Assembly (NCBI RefSeq): GCF_905171765.1
Contig: NC_053390.1
Location: 135,982,820 to 136,046,819, forward strand
Direction of reading: 5' to 3'
DNA: 64,000 nt
From: Bufo bufo
Lineage: Eukaryota > Chordata > Amphibia > Anura > Bufonidae
Each line of letters starts with the position of its first letter. The first letter of the stretch is position 1. Positions 44,038 through 54,357 of the stretch are shown piece by piece. The notes beneath the pieces were generated by a model. That model saw only the letters and a program-made list of their open reading frames with translations, did not search any database and was not told the origin of the DNA. The translations under genes were made by a program, and so were the position numbers.

Positions 44038-44505
44038 GGCCCCATGCAGACGGGCGAGTTTTCCGTGCAGGTGCAATGCGTGATGCGAACGCATTGCGCC
44101 TGCACCGAATCCGGGCCCATTTATTTCAATGGGTCTGTGTACATGAGCGTTGTTTTTCACGCATCACTTGTGCGTTGCGGGAAAATCGCAGCATGTTTTA
44201 TATTTTGGATTTTTCACGCAAAGCTGGCCCCATAGAAGTGAATGGGGCTGCGTGAAAATCGCATCTGCAAGAAAGTGCGGATGCGATGCGTTTTACATGG
44301 ATGGTTGCTAAGAGATGTTTGTATACCTTCAGTTTTTTATCATGCGCGTGCAAAACGCATTAAATCGCATTGCACCCACGCAATAAAAACTGAACGCAAT
44401 TGCTTACAAAACTGAATGAACTTGCTTGCGAAATCGCGCATTTTTTACTGAACGCATCCGCAACGCATCCAGACCTAATCCGCTCACGCTTGTCTGCAAG
44501 GGGCC
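44038..44505. mobile_element. Foldback element (GCATTGCG family)
   Basis: The ends GGCCCCATGCAGACGGGC and GCTTGTCTGCAAGGGGCC, with TGA on the left and TTA on the right. The interior repeats AACGCATTGCG and GAAAATCGCA motifs, a different vocabulary from the CCGTTTTTTGCGG group. Confidence 0.68.
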
Positions 44506-44694
44506 TTAAACCAGCGAAAACTTTTCAGAGCACAGGCTACTCGTACCTTCCCTGTTAATAGTTACCTCAGTTGTAACTCAGATCACGTCTTTTTCTTGTG
44601 TTGAGTGTAAAAAACAATACATGTACATCTAGACGTCTAAAGACCCGAATATTAGAACATTTGAATGACATAACTAACCCTAGAAACAGAATTA

Positions 44695-45119
44695 GGCCTC
44701 TTTTCACGGATCCGTTGTTCCGTTTTTGTTTCCGTTCCGTTTTCCCATTCCGTTTTTCCATATGGCATATACAGTATACAGTAATTACATAGAAAAAATT
44801 GGCCTGGGCATAAAATTTTCAATAGATGGTTCCGCAAAAACGGAACGGATACGGAAGACATACGGATGCATTTCCGTATGTGTTTTGTTTTTTTGCGGAC
44901 CCATTGGCTTGAATGGAGCCACGGAAGGTGATTTGCGGGCAATAATAGGACATGTTCTATCTTTCAACAGAACGGAAAAACGGAAAACGGAATGCATACG
45001 GAGTACATTCCCTTTTTTTTTGTGGAACCATTGAAATGAATGGTTCCGTATACGGACCATATACAAAAGGCAAAAAACGGCCCGTAAACGGAAAAAAAAA
45101 CGGTTGTGTGAAAGAGGCT
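44695..45119. mobile_element. Foldback element
   Basis: The left end GGCCTCTTTTCACGG and right end GTTGTGTGAAAGAGGCT are flanked by TTA on both sides. It is very similar internally to 14723-15217. Confidence 0.72.
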
Positions 45120-45199
45120 TTATATCTAATGCATTGCAAAAAAAAAATTGCAAAAACACAATGGAGGAAAAAGTTATTTTGGGGTCACAGGCATTGGTA

Positions 45200-45330
45200 A
45201 ACAATATTGCTTACCGGTAATTGGTTTTCTTGATACCCATGACGGCACCCCATGCGACCAGGGACCTCCCATCCGGGACAGGAAACCTGAGAAGATAAAA
45301 GGTTCACACCCCCACCAAGTACCAGTGATA
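45200..45330. repeat. DIRS inverted terminal repeat (3' side of the element)
   Basis: Shares CCCATGCGACCAGGGACC through GTTCACACCCCCACCAAG with the complement of 51530-51620. The outer 45 bp (AATATTGCTTACCGGTAATT, TTTCTTGATACCCATGACGG) are unique to this end and are mirrored at 45476-45525. Confidence 0.9.
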
Positions 45331-45475
45331 GTAATAAACAGTACTCCGGAGGTGAACACACATAAGAAAAGAGAGAGAGAGAGAGATCCAATACGGTACA
45401 TCATATCTCTTCTGAGGGTAACTATAATACCTATAAATCTTTTTTTTTTTTTTGGGGAAGGGAAAATTTTGGGGG

Positions 45476-45560
45476 TGCCGTCATAGGTATCAAGAAAACC
45501 AATTACCGGTAAGCAATATTGTTTTCCCTTCACCCATAACGGCACCCCATGCGAGATAGA
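45476..45560. repeat. DIRS internal complementary region
   Basis: The first half (GGTGCCGTCATAGGTATCAA ... TTACCGGTAAGCAATATTG) is the complement of the outer end at 45200-45245. The second half (TTTTCCCTTCACCCATAACGG...) matches the complement of the opposite outer end (51605-51634). Together they spell the junction of the two element ends, the feature thought to template circularisation of DIRS cDNA. It lies just beyond the recombinase stop, where DIRS elements carry it. Confidence 0.88.
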
Positions 45561-45575
45561 CTATTAATAAGGAAA

Positions 45576-46961
45576 TTAGGGAGGGACCACCGCCTGAAGC
45601 ACCTTCCTACCAAAGGCGGTATCTGCGTGAAGTTTGAGCCTGTAATGCTTCAAGAACGTGTGTGGAGGACTCCACGTTGCTGCTCTACAAATTTGAGCCA
45701 GAGAGGCATCCGCCTTCTCGGCCCAGGACGTAGCCACCGCACGGGTGGAGTGAGCTCCAAATCCCGAAGGGGGCGAGAGACCCTGTGCTAGGTAGGCTTC
45801 GGAAATGGTCCTTTTGACCCATCTAGCAATGACTGCCGTGGACACTTTCCTCCCCTTATTTCTACCCCAAAACTGAATAAGGAGGTTTTCGTCCAACCTC
45901 CAGGCCGAGGTAGACTCCAAATAAGCTAACAGACATCTTTTGACGTCCAGGCAATGATACTCCCTTTCTAAATTATTGGAAGGATTTGTGCAGAAAGATG
46001 GAAGAATAACATCTTGACTTCTGTGGAAGTCCGTAACCATTTTTGGCTGGAAGGACGGGAGAGGCCTAATAATAACTTTGTCATCTAAGATCTGGGTATA
46101 CGGTGGAAAAGCCGAGAAGGCTTGAATCTCTGAAATCCTTCTAGCTGAAGTAATGGCCAATAAAAAGGACATTTTAAAGGAGAGCATATCTATGGGGATT
46201 TCTGACAGAGGTTCAAAAGGTTTCTGCGACAGGGCCGTCAAGACCGTGTTTAAATCCCAAGGAGGGGACAAAGGTCTTATCGAAGGGTGGATCCTGGAGG
46301 CCGCTGAAAGAAACCTCTTAACCCAAGGATGAAGGGCCAGCTGTTTATCGAAAAAGTAACCCAAAGCTGCCACATGCACCCTCAGGGTGGAAGCCTTAAG
46401 CCCTTTATCGAGACCAGCTTGAAGAAAGTCTAGGACTTTTGAGACGTTTGGAGGAGAGAAGGGGTCACGATTGACTCCTAAGAAGGAGGAGGATACCTCC
46501 CAGATCTTATTATATTTCCTAGCTGTAGTAGCTTTCCTACTTCCCAGAATGGTGATCACTACTGATTGGAACAGACCCCGACCTAACCAAATCCCCCTTT
46601 CAGTCTCCACACTGCCAGGTGAAAATTTTTTGGATTGGGGTGCAGGATTGGGCCTTGATGCAATAGATCCTCCCGGGGAGGCAGAATCCATGGAGGGGCT
46701 ATCGCTAAGTCTAGGAGGCAGGAGTACCAGGACCTTTTCGGCCACACTGGGGCAACTAGGGTAATTATCGCTTTCTCCCTCTGGACTTTCTTCAGGACCT
46801 GCGGAATTAGGGAAAAAGGAGGGAAGGCATAACCCTCCTCCTGAGACCAGTCCTGTGCCAATCCGTCTAGGGCTGTTGGATTGTCCAAACGATTTAGGGA
46901 GAAGAATCTTTCCACTTTCTTGTTCTTCCTGGAGGCAAACAGGTCCACTGTGGGAGGCCAA
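45576..46961 (-). CDS. DIRS tyrosine recombinase
   Basis: This ORF is open across 461 codons. The first 110 or so overlap the end of pol in another frame, so the true start is uncertain and may be internal. The SAM-like core-binding region (ATTARKYNKIWEVSSSFL ... TLRVHVAALGYF, residues about 144-203) is followed by the catalytic domain. It has Arg in SARRISEIQAF (residues 274-275), HSTR (404-407) and the Tyr nucleophile in FLKHYRL (Tyr440). These are the conserved R, HxxR and Y of the tyrosine recombinases that integrate DIRS circles. No internal stop is present, so this is the best preserved part of the element. Confidence 0.92.
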   Translation of the reverse strand: MASHSGPVCLQEEQESGKILLPKSFGQSNSPRRIGTGLVSGGGLCLPSFFPNSAGPEESPEGESDNYPSCPSVAEKVLVLLPPRLSDSPSMDSASPGGSIASRPNPAPQSKKFSPGSVETERGIWLGRGLFQSVVITILGSRKATTARKYNKIWEVSSSFLGVNRDPFSPPNVSKVLDFLQAGLDKGLKASTLRVHVAALGYFFDKQLALHPWVKRFLSAASRIHPSIRPLSPPWDLNTVLTALSQKPFEPLSEIPIDMLSFKMSFLLAITSARRISEIQAFSAFPPYTQILDDKVIIRPLPSFQPKMVTDFHRSQDVILPSFCTNPSNNLEREYHCLDVKRCLLAYLESTSAWRLDENLLIQFWGRNKGRKVSTAVIARWVKRTISEAYLAQGLSPPSGFGAHSTRAVATSWAEKADASLAQICRAATWSPPHTFLKHYRLKLHADTAFGRKVLQAVVPP

Positions 46962-48440
46962 ATTTCTGAGTTAACTGGGAGAATACCTCTGGGTTTAGAC
47001 ACCAATCTCCCTGTCTTAGCTGGACGCGGCTCAGAAAATCGGCCACTACATTCTCCTTCCCTTTTATGTGAAGTGCCGACAGGGATAGATGTTTCTGTTC
47101 TGCTAACTGGAAAATCTGGTGACAGAGTATTGCCAGAGAAGGTACCCTTGTTGGTTGACGTATGCGACTGTTGTTGAGTTGTCCAAGTATAGAATTACTT
47201 TCTTGTGGGATATATCCGGAACTATCGCTTTTAACGCCATTTCCACTGCCTTTAGTTCTTTGACGTTAAAAGGTGGCTTTCCTGGTGTTCAAATCCCACC
47301 TCCCTTGCCAGACTTTGTTCTCCGAGTGAGCCCCCCACCCCCATGGGCTGGCATCCGTAGTTATTAGTATCGGATCCCGAAAGGACAAGGGCACCCCTGC
47401 TGAAAGATTCTCTGGCACTGTCCACCAAAGAAGAGACATCCTCGCTTCCGTGGATAAATGGAAAGACTGGTCTAACGACTGTTTGCAGCCGTCCCATTGG
47501 CGCAGGATACATGACTGAAGCTTCCTCGTATGGGCCTGCGCATATGGGACCGCCGGAATTGTTGCTGTCAGGTGGCCCAGTACCGCCATCGTCCTTCTGA
47601 ACGAGCAGAGGTAAGACCTGAAAAGATCCCAGACATGTTCCCTGATGGAGATTATCTTGGTGGACGGGAGGAAAGTTTTTTCTACCCGGGAATCTAACAG
47701 GATGCCTAAAAACACACAAGTCTGAGATGGTGACAGGCAAGACTTATTCCAATTTATTTTCCAGCCCAGGTTTTTCAACAGGGAGCAGGAAACACTGATG
47801 TTCTGAATTAACTTTTCTTTGGTCTGGGAAATAAACAGGAAGTCGTCTAGATATGGCAGCAACGGAACCCCTGACAATCTTAGAAAGGAAGCCACCTCCG
47901 CAATCACTTTTGTAAAGATTCTGGGGGCTTGTGAAACCCCAAAGGGTAGGGCTTTGTACTGCAGGTGTAGACACTTTCCCTGAACCCAGACTGCTGTCCT
48001 TAAAAAATTTTGGGAGGACACATGAATTGGCACATGGTAATATGCGTCCTCTAAGTCCAGAGTCGCCATCCAGCAGTCTCTTGCTAGGAGATCTATGGTT
48101 GATCTTATGGTCTCCATGCAAAACTTCTTGTATCTGAGGAACCTGTTTAGCTTCTTTAAGTTTAGGATCACTTGGAAGGAGCCATTGTTTTTTTTATACT
48201 AAAAACAGAGGGGAGTAAAATCCCTTGCCTCTCTCTGCCTGTGGAACCGGGACTACTACCCCCTTTCGTAGAAGAAGCAACACCTCTGACTCTAAGGCCT
48301 GTCTCTTGATTTGGTCCTTGGGGCAGTCTGTCTGAACGAATGAATCCCTGGGACGGGTCAGAAACTCCAACCGGAACCCTTCTTCGATCCCTCCCAGGAT
48401 CCATCCGTTTTTGGTTACCGTCTTCCAGGCTGGGAGAAAA
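46583..48440 (-). pseudogene. DIRS reverse transcriptase / RNase H, frameshifted
   Basis: The longest intact piece (48171-47266) has the RT core with YLDDFLFIS and LGILLDSRVEK, then the start of RNase H (ILITTDASPWGWGAH). Further RNase H text (YLDNSTTVAYVNQ, then HIKGKENVVADFLSR) and the downstream connection (PPTVDLFASRKNKK ... VAPVWPKRSWY, 47005-46583) lie in other frames. At least three frameshifts are therefore needed to read it through. N-terminal RT sequence (FLPAWKTVTKNGWILGG, then KDQIKRQALESEVLLLLRKG) lies at about 48440-48200, and a stop separates it from the core. The pol gene is inactive. Confidence 0.88.
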
Positions 48441-48489
48441 AGAGATAATCTTCCCCCTACCTGGGATTCGGCGTCATTGTTTATCCTTA

Positions 48490-48789
48490 ATTAAATATAT
48501 ATATATCCACGGCACACTCATGTAATTTTCAGTTGAATGTAATTTATTGTATTATCAACACGAACTTTATATTGCATATCAAGAAGATTTTGGCCCTAGC
48601 TTCTTGATATGCAATATAAAGTTGGTGTTGATAATACAATAAATTACATTCAACTGAAAATTACATGAGTGTGCCGTGGATATATATATTTAATTTGGTA
48701 TAGTGGCGTGACAGCCCCTCCATTGAGCACCTCCTCCTGGGATCCACATTTTCCTTACCCGGAGTGCCTTCCAAATTTTTGATTGATTT
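48490..48789. mobile_element. 300-bp palindromic insertion with 14-bp TSD
   Basis: The direct repeat ATTGTTTATCCTTA flanks the insertion (48476-48489 and 48790-48803). Inside is a near-perfect palindrome of about 90-bp arms (TATCCACGGCACACTCATG to CATGAGTGTGCCGTGGATA) around AAGATTTTGGCCCTAGCTTC. A non-palindromic tail (48700-48789) follows. A 14-bp duplication points to target-primed or Penelope-like retroelement insertion rather than a cut-and-paste transposon. It lies exactly at the gag/pol junction of the DIRS element. Confidence 0.85.
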
Positions 48790-49503
48790 ATTGTTTATCC
48801 TTAGGCCTTTGGTCCTGGGGCTTAAAAAGGAAGCCGCCGGATTTTTTAGGGAATCTATCTTTTTCCCTTCTGTCATACTGTCTACCCCTTTGTTTTTTAT
48901 TCTGGTATCTACGAAAAAAGGGGGGGCGTTGAGAAACCAGAAAGCCCTTCTTTTTGTCTGAGGCTTTTTCAAGTATGTCGTCAAGAGATGACCCAAAAAG
49001 CCTGTCACCCTCACAAGGGATGGAGCACAGTCTGGCCTTCGAGCCCTGATCGGCTTTCCAGGATTTCAGCCAGATCGCTCTCCTCGCCGCATTGGTCATT
49101 GCGGATGATCTGGCTGAAGCGGCGACAGCAGGTCTCAGGCTGGTAGAGGACGATTCCCACGCCTTCTTTAAATAAAAATCTGCCTTTTTGTCTAAAGGGT
49201 CAGATAGACTACCCAAGTCATCAAACGGTAGAGCAGACTTCTTGGCGATCTTTGCTACCGGGGCGTCTACTGTAGGGGCCTTGTCCCAAATAGCTGCTAC
49301 TTTCTCATCAAAGGGATATTTCCTTTTAACTGAATTTGGAATAAAAAATTTCCTATCAGGATTTTTCCATTCCTTTCTAATTAATGCTTGTACGTTTTTG
49401 TGAATGGTAAAAACCCTATGCTTCCTGGGGCGTAAACCCTGAAAAGCTAGATCTGCTGTTGACTTAGCCTGTTTCACATCCTCTAGCTCCATTGTCGCTC
49501 TGA
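48788..49503 (-). pseudogene. DIRS gag, C-terminal part
   Basis: The frame continues gag downstream of the hAT insertion: PTVDAPVAKIAKKSALPF, LKKAWESSSTSLRPAVAASA, and a basic tail (RYQNKKQRGRQYDRREK). These are typical of DIRS gag-like ORFs. It stops within the target duplication of the palindromic insertion at 48790. Before that insertion, gag and pol would have abutted or overlapped. Confidence 0.8.
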
Positions 49504-49504
49504 C

Positions 49505-50552
49505 CAGCGATGGACTGGCCATCGGGAGTACCGGGAGAATCCCGGTGGGCCGATCGAATTATGGGCCGGCTGTCAATCACTGTCATTTTCTGTGTGATTT
49601 TGATTCATTTACCTGGCGGCTGGCGTCGGCGGCGCCGTCAGCCAATGACCGGCGTCCATCAAGCTGCGCTGGCCTGCCACTTCCCTCCGGCTCCGCCTCC
49701 TCCTATGTTTAGAGCGGCCCTGATCACCTCCCAGCGACGTGAGGTATCTCAGGGGTCACGCTCACGGCCGTATGCGGGAGGAGAGGAGGAGTATGGGAGG
49801 AGCCGAGCCCGTTCAAGCAACAAGAGGAGGCGGAGCCAGCGCCGCCGAGGAGGAACGAGGAGGAACGAGAAAGTGTACGAGTACAGCGATAATTCAGTGC
49901 CACCACCACAGCGTCAGCAAGTAAGGTTAACAACAAGTGTTACCTATTGCCATTAGGTGTGACTTGCAACAACAAACATGTTAAAACACAAGACTAAACG
50001 TAAGGGAGGAGCCGAGAAGTTAAGACACAAAAAAAGGCAAGCACTTGAGGCAGATGCCACTAAATGTGTAAAATTAGATGCATTATTTGCTGGAACGTCC
50101 GCAAAAGCTGAGAGCAGTGCGGGCCTGACTGCTATGGTAAGTCAGACATTATTATTTATTCCTTCTTAAACCACATACAGATTTGTGGACTTTATGGAAC
50201 ATATTTAGCCTACAGTTGTGACTTACTATATGTCTATTCTCAGGCTGGGTCCACAATAGAGGAGAGTGGAGAGGAGAGGGAGCATGAGGCAGGCGATGAA
50301 TGTGAAGACGATAGAGGAGATGAGCAGGAACATGAGTGTAGACAAGAGAGAGAAGTTCTGAAAAAAGACAGAGGATTAGAGAGAGGAGAAGACATAACGC
50401 ATGAGATAGTAGATGACAGAGGAGATGGAAACATACTTATACTTACAGTGGAATGTTTTTACTTATGTTTTTTTTTGAGTGTGTTTGGGAAAAATAAAGT
50501 GGGCCGGTCTGGCTGAAGTCCAGGGCCACTTTATTGTCCCAGTCCATCCCTG
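49505..50552 (+). mobile_element. hAT element with 8-bp TSD, internally deleted
   Basis: It starts CAGCGATGGACTGGCC and ends TGTCCCAGTCCATCCCTG. The duplication GCTCTGAC is at 49497-49504 and 50553-50560. It carries the first two exons of a transposase and lacks the catalytic part. It was inserted into DIRS gag, so it is younger than the DIRS copy. Confidence 0.93.
49978..50515 (+). pseudogene. hAT transposase N-terminus, two exons
   Basis: Exon 1 (49978-50136) starts MLKHKTKRKGGAEKLRHKK and ends ...GLTAM before the donor GTAAGTCAG. Exon 2 starts at 50244 after TCTATTCTCAG and reads AGSTIEESGEEREHEAGDEC in the same phase, staying open to about 50514. The KRK-GAEK-R-KK motif followed by ...KLDALF is the usual N-terminus of a group of vertebrate hAT transposases related to zinc-finger MYM-type genes. 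The dimerisation and DDE regions are absent. Splice sites are inferred from consensus only. Confidence 0.7.
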
Positions 50553-50944
50553 GCTCTGACTGCTTTAAGAAGGTTTTGGGTGTCCTCAGGTGAAAAAAAG
50601 GGTCTCCCTGCTTCCTCATTTTCTGACGATGTAGCGTCGTCAGAAAATAACTGACCCGCTTCTTTTTCCTCCATGTCGGAGAGGTCTAAATCAGAATCCC
50701 TAACTTCCGGGGATTTCTCTGGTGACCTATGGCGGCTTTTATTCAAAGACCTTAAGGAGGCCTTGACCTCGGATCTTATTAAGGACCTCATATTCTTGGA
50801 GAGACTCTGAGATTCTTCCGCCACCAATTTATCAATGCACGGCGTGCATAACGGTTTAGAATAGGAGGATGCCAGGGCCACTTTGCATCCCGCACACTCC
50901 TTATGTTTCGTCTTTGAAGCCGCTTTTTTGGGGGTCTTTGCCAC
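50553..50944 (-). pseudogene. DIRS gag, N-terminal part
   Basis: It begins MAKTPKKAASKTKHKECAG and carries two CxxC pairs (CAGC and CTPC), a possible zinc ribbon. An acidic, Ser-rich region follows (DLDLSDMEEKEAGQLF). The gag frame is cut at 50553 by the hAT element and resumes near 49503. The ATG at 50944 is the likely start, because stops lie upstream. Confidence 0.82.
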
Positions 50945-51519
50945 CTACAACAACCAAACAAACAACACCCCATTAATAAAAAGATCCACCTCACCACTGA
51001 TCTTTTGTCCCCACTCCTCAGGACTGGTACCGGACTGGCAGGCCTCGAGGGTTCCAGGGGTTCGGCGCGTCCATCTACTGGCTCAGATATTTTGCTGGAA
51101 AAAGAGCCTCTTCAGCACAGCACTGTGTGCTTCATCAGCTGGCTGGATTCCCCCCGAAGCCACATTTATATTTTAAAAGACACGCATAGGCTATTCCGGC
51201 GCTCTTCCCTACTTCCGGGTTAAGCCCCGCCCCCCTGTGTTGGAAGCGCACGCATGCGCAGACGCCTCCCTGACACCGACAGGAAGCCGGGCACAGATGC
51301 CGAACAGCATGAGGGAAGCCGCCTGAACACGGCCACAGCGGCTCCCTCGGGATCGGCGCCGGAATGCGGGGAAAAGGCAGACTATAGGCAGCGGCCCCTG
51401 AGAGCCTTCAGCCGCCTGGGGGAGGCCATCTACCGGATAAAAAACCTGGGCCTCCCCCCAGCTGCAGGTGAGAACCATTCTTTAAGAGTCTTCCAAGGAA
51501 CTTACTTCCTATCCGGAGG

Positions 51520-51632
51520 ACAGGAAACCTGAACTGGTGCTTGGTGGGGGTGTGAACCTTTTATCTTCTCAGGTTTCCTGTCCCGGATGGGAGGTCCCTG
51601 GTCGCATGGGGTGCCATCATGGGTGAAGGGAA
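51520..51632. repeat. DIRS inverted terminal repeat (5' side of the element)
   Basis: The complement of 45230-45330, ending ...GGGTGCCATCATGGGTGAAGGG. The outermost GGGTGAAGGGAAAA is mirrored in the second half of the internal complementary region. Confidence 0.88.
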
Positions 51633-51731
51633 AAAAATATATATGAAAACCTGGGAGAGGGCTTCAAAATCTGGATTTTTCAGTGCAACCTTTTGGTTTG
51701 AATTTCAAGCTGAAATGATGCTACAATATTA

Positions 51732-51973
51732 GAAGGGTTTTCTGAGATTTTATAACTGATGACCTATCCTCAGAATAGATCATCCGTATCTGATCTGTAG
51801 GGGTCCGACACTCAGGACTCCTGCCGATCAGCTCTTTGAGAAGGTAACGGGGCTCCAGTGCTTGGGATCACAGCTCCATTCACTTCTATGGGGCTGAGCT
51901 GCCCCTAGGCACTGATGAACATGTCGTCAGAAGGCCGATCAGATACGGGTGACCTAAAATCTCAGAAAACCCC
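51732..51973. mobile_element. Short TTA-flanked inverted-repeat element
   Basis: GAAGGGTTTTCTGAGATTTTA at the left and TAAAATCTCAGAAAACCCC at the right, TTA on both sides. The interior has GTCCGACACTCAGGACTCC. A diverged relative begins near 24975 (GGGGCTCTCCACTTCC ... GGTCCGACTGCCAGCACC). Confidence 0.8.
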
Positions 51974-51976
51974 TTA

Positions 51977-53123
51977 ATCCTAATTCCTCATAATATCGTT
52001 TTAGTCCGAACCAAGCTTTTCTCTTTTTCACTTATATATGATTGGTCCTGTATTCTGGCGCCTGCTGCTTACAGGTATTGGTTTTTCGTGGAGAATCTAC
52101 AACATTCACCAGTGTATAACATACGAATATTTGACGCAAAGAGTGGTACCACATCATCAGTGCCGCATAAATACTGCCCAGTATTATTTTCTAGTTTCGA
52201 ACACTGGCGATGATTTCATATATTTCTCACGTACACTTTATGTATTATTCATTTTTTATGGGCTTTTCTATATACTCCTGTATATTTATTTCATTTTTAT
52301 TATACATGTTATGTAGAGATCTGTGTACAAGCGGTGGGGTCGCCGATGACAGACCCTCAAACTGGTGCACGCAGGATTTTTTTTTCTGTCTAACATAATA
52401 AACGGCTAAAACGGATACAAAATGTGCATAACCGAGCATAATGGATGCTTAAAATACGGGATCCGTTTTTTTCTTCTTTTTTTTTCTCAGATCAGAGGAA
52501 CGGAAAACTAAACGGTGATGTGAACCTGGCCTAACTCTGCTTTCTGGATTCCGTTTTATCATGCGCCCCCAATGAGGACTCCAGGTGAAATATACGCTCC
52601 TTTCAGCTCTTTTCCGCAAACCTCGTTACAATGGGCCAAATTTGTCTTTAAATTCACCACTGCACGTTTGCAACGGAAACTTTTTGTGCAAGTGCCGTTA
52701 CTCCACCGGCCTTTTGCCAATTTCCTTAAAAGGGGGTGTGGTGAGGGCAGGGCTGGTAGCCCCACCACATTTGTCATCTTCTACGCCAATTTTCTGGCAT
52801 AGAAGAACAGTGAAATCAGCGAGTCCGTTCAGGCGCACGCACTGCTGGAGGCGCATGCCTCGCCATAAATCAGGCACAGCAACCGACAGCGCGCCTGGTT
52901 ATCACAGCCCGGTGACCGCTGCCATATCATTAATTTGCCCCAATGTCTGTACAGCACTGCAGAATATGTCGGAGATATGTGAGGAATATAAATTCAAAAA
53001 TGGGTTATTGCATAAAGGCCACCATCTCGGAGAAAACCACTCGCGCCGAACCTGGCCTATATATTTATTACAGGGGCAGCCATTTATGTAACACTACATT
53101 TGGCCACCAGCTTAATCTTCGCC
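51977..53123. other. Unassigned sequence
   Basis: There is a partial foldback-type right arm at about 52455-52535 (GGATCCGTTTTTTTC ... GTGATGTGAACCTGGCC), related to 90-630. Otherwise I see no gene. The 168-codon ORF at 52585-53091 has no recognisable motif. Confidence 0.4.
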
Positions 53124-53126
53124 TGA

Positions 53127-53456
53127 GGCCTCATGCACACGACACGTTGTTTTTCTCGGCCTCCGTTCTGTTTTTTTTTTGCGGATAGGATGGGGACCCA
53201 TTCATTTCAATGGGTCAGCAAAAAAATGCTGATAGTTCATCCGTTTGTGTTCCGTGTCCGTTGTCCGTGTTTCCCTTCAGCAAAAAAAATAGTGCATGTC
53301 CTACTTTTTTCACATTTGCGGACAAGGATAGGCATTTATTACAAGGGATCTGTGGAAAAAAACGGATCCTCCAAAAAAAAACGGAAGCCGCATCCGTTTT
53401 TTTTAGCGGACGCACAATTTGCGGACGCAAAAAACAACTGTCGTGTGCATGAGGCC
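53127..53456. mobile_element. Foldback element
   Basis: The ends GGCCTCATGCACACGACACG and TGTCGTGTGCATGAGGCC, with TGA on the left and TGG on the right, a degenerate TWA flank. Confidence 0.72.
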
Positions 53457-53809
53457 TGGAGCTCATAGTCAATTGCTGAGGGTTTCTAAGGCTATGGCTA
53501 TAGGCTGATTGGTGGTCAGGACAGCCCCCTGGGTTTGTAAGCATTATAGCAGTCCTGGGAACACAATCCTTTTAGAACAAAGACACATTTTATCGACTAA
53601 ATTGTACGTTTTTTTGTTTATGCCTGATAAACGTGTATTAAATAAAAGTGAATTAAAATATATGAATTACTGAATGTAATAATTCCTACCACTTTGTAAA
53701 ACCAGAATAATTCTAATGACTCTTTTGGCTATGATCATACGAGTTGTCCACACATGGTGATATCGGATGATTGCTCTCATGCTGGATAATTATCTGTCTG
53801 TATGATTTA

Positions 53810-54027
53810 GGCCTCATGCACCGTTGTTTTGGTCCGCATCCGTTGCCCGCAAAAAAATATATAACCTGTCCTATTCTTGTCTGCGTTTTACAGACAAGAA
53901 TAGGCAGTTATATTAATGGCTGTCCGTGCCGTTCCGCAAATTGCGGAACGCACGCGGACGCCATCCGTGTTTTTTGGATCCACGATTTGTGGACCGCAAA
54001 ACACACAACGGTTGTGTGCATGAGGCC
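53810..54027. mobile_element. Foldback element just downstream of CETN3
   Basis: The left end GGCCTCATGCACCGTTG (a few bases shorter than the family) and right end CGGTTGTGTGCATGAGGCC are flanked by TTA on both sides. It lies about 110 bp beyond the predicted CETN3 poly(A) site. Confidence 0.75.
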
Positions 54028-54139
54028 TTAGGGAATTTTTACGTGTTCCTAATATCAGTTTATGAACCGGCTTATATGTCGTTTTGAAATAATCAGTGTC
54101 CTAAATCGTGTAATCGGGACGTAAAGACACAGACAAATA

Positions 54140-54313
54140 TATACAAAGTTCTATGTGATTTAATTTCACGGCGGCATAAAAAAATATATTACAACAAAAC
54201 AAAGTACACTGGAAAGTTGAGAAGAAATCCAATCTGACATAATATGCTACAAACACAGACTGTTAACATGGATGCTGGTCCTTAGGGAAGCGATCGCCGA
54301 TCTTGACTCCTGG
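54140..54313 (-). other. CETN3: Probable 3' UTR of CETN3 with ATTAAA polyadenylation signal
   Basis: Downstream of the TAA stop the minus strand runs about 150 bases to an ATTAAA hexamer at 54164-54159, a common variant of the vertebrate poly(A) signal. Cleavage would be expected 10-30 bases further on, near 54140. The UTR is short and free of recognisable transposons, which fits a constrained 3' end. The exact cleavage site is inferred. Confidence 0.55.
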
Positions 54314-54357
54314 TTATTCATCACCGGTCATTATGGAGATAAATTCTTGCAGATTTA
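54314..54357 (-). CDS. CETN3: Centrin-3 terminal coding exon
   Basis: After a strong acceptor (TTTTCTCTTCAG, just above 54357) the exon completes an Ile codon and reads NLQEFISIMTGDE followed by TAA at 54316-54314. Vertebrate centrin-3 ends in a very similar way (EEF-AIMTGD-). The segment closes the EF-hand 4 loop, whose twelfth position is Glu. Phase matches the donor at 57729 exactly. Only 44 bases are coding, so the exon was found by looking for the expected C-terminus on the minus strand downstream of the 57729 donor. The intron between them is about 3.4 kb and carries a foldback element at 54663-55173 and a TTAA element at 56529-56982. Confidence 0.9.

Larger units (their letters stand above)
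45200..51632 (-). mobile_element. DIRS-type tyrosine-recombinase retrotransposon, interrupted
   Basis: On the minus strand the order is gag, reverse transcriptase/RNase H, then tyrosine recombinase, as in DIRS elements. Inverted terminal repeats of about 100 bp carry GGCACCCCATGCGACCAGGG (45240 onwards) and its complement (ending near 51615). An internal complementary region at 45476-45560 joins text matching both outer ends. There is no target duplication, as expected for this order. Two later insertions (48490-48789 and 49505-50552) and several frameshifts inactivate it. Confidence 0.93.

Noticed and set aside
45174..45545. 123-codon minus-strand ORF at the DIRS end
   Set aside because: It spans the inverted terminal repeat and the internal complementary region and has no motif.
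52585..53091. 168-codon plus-strand ORF as a gene
   Set aside because: It has no recognisable domain, no supporting splice sites, and runs into foldback-type sequence. Probably chance.
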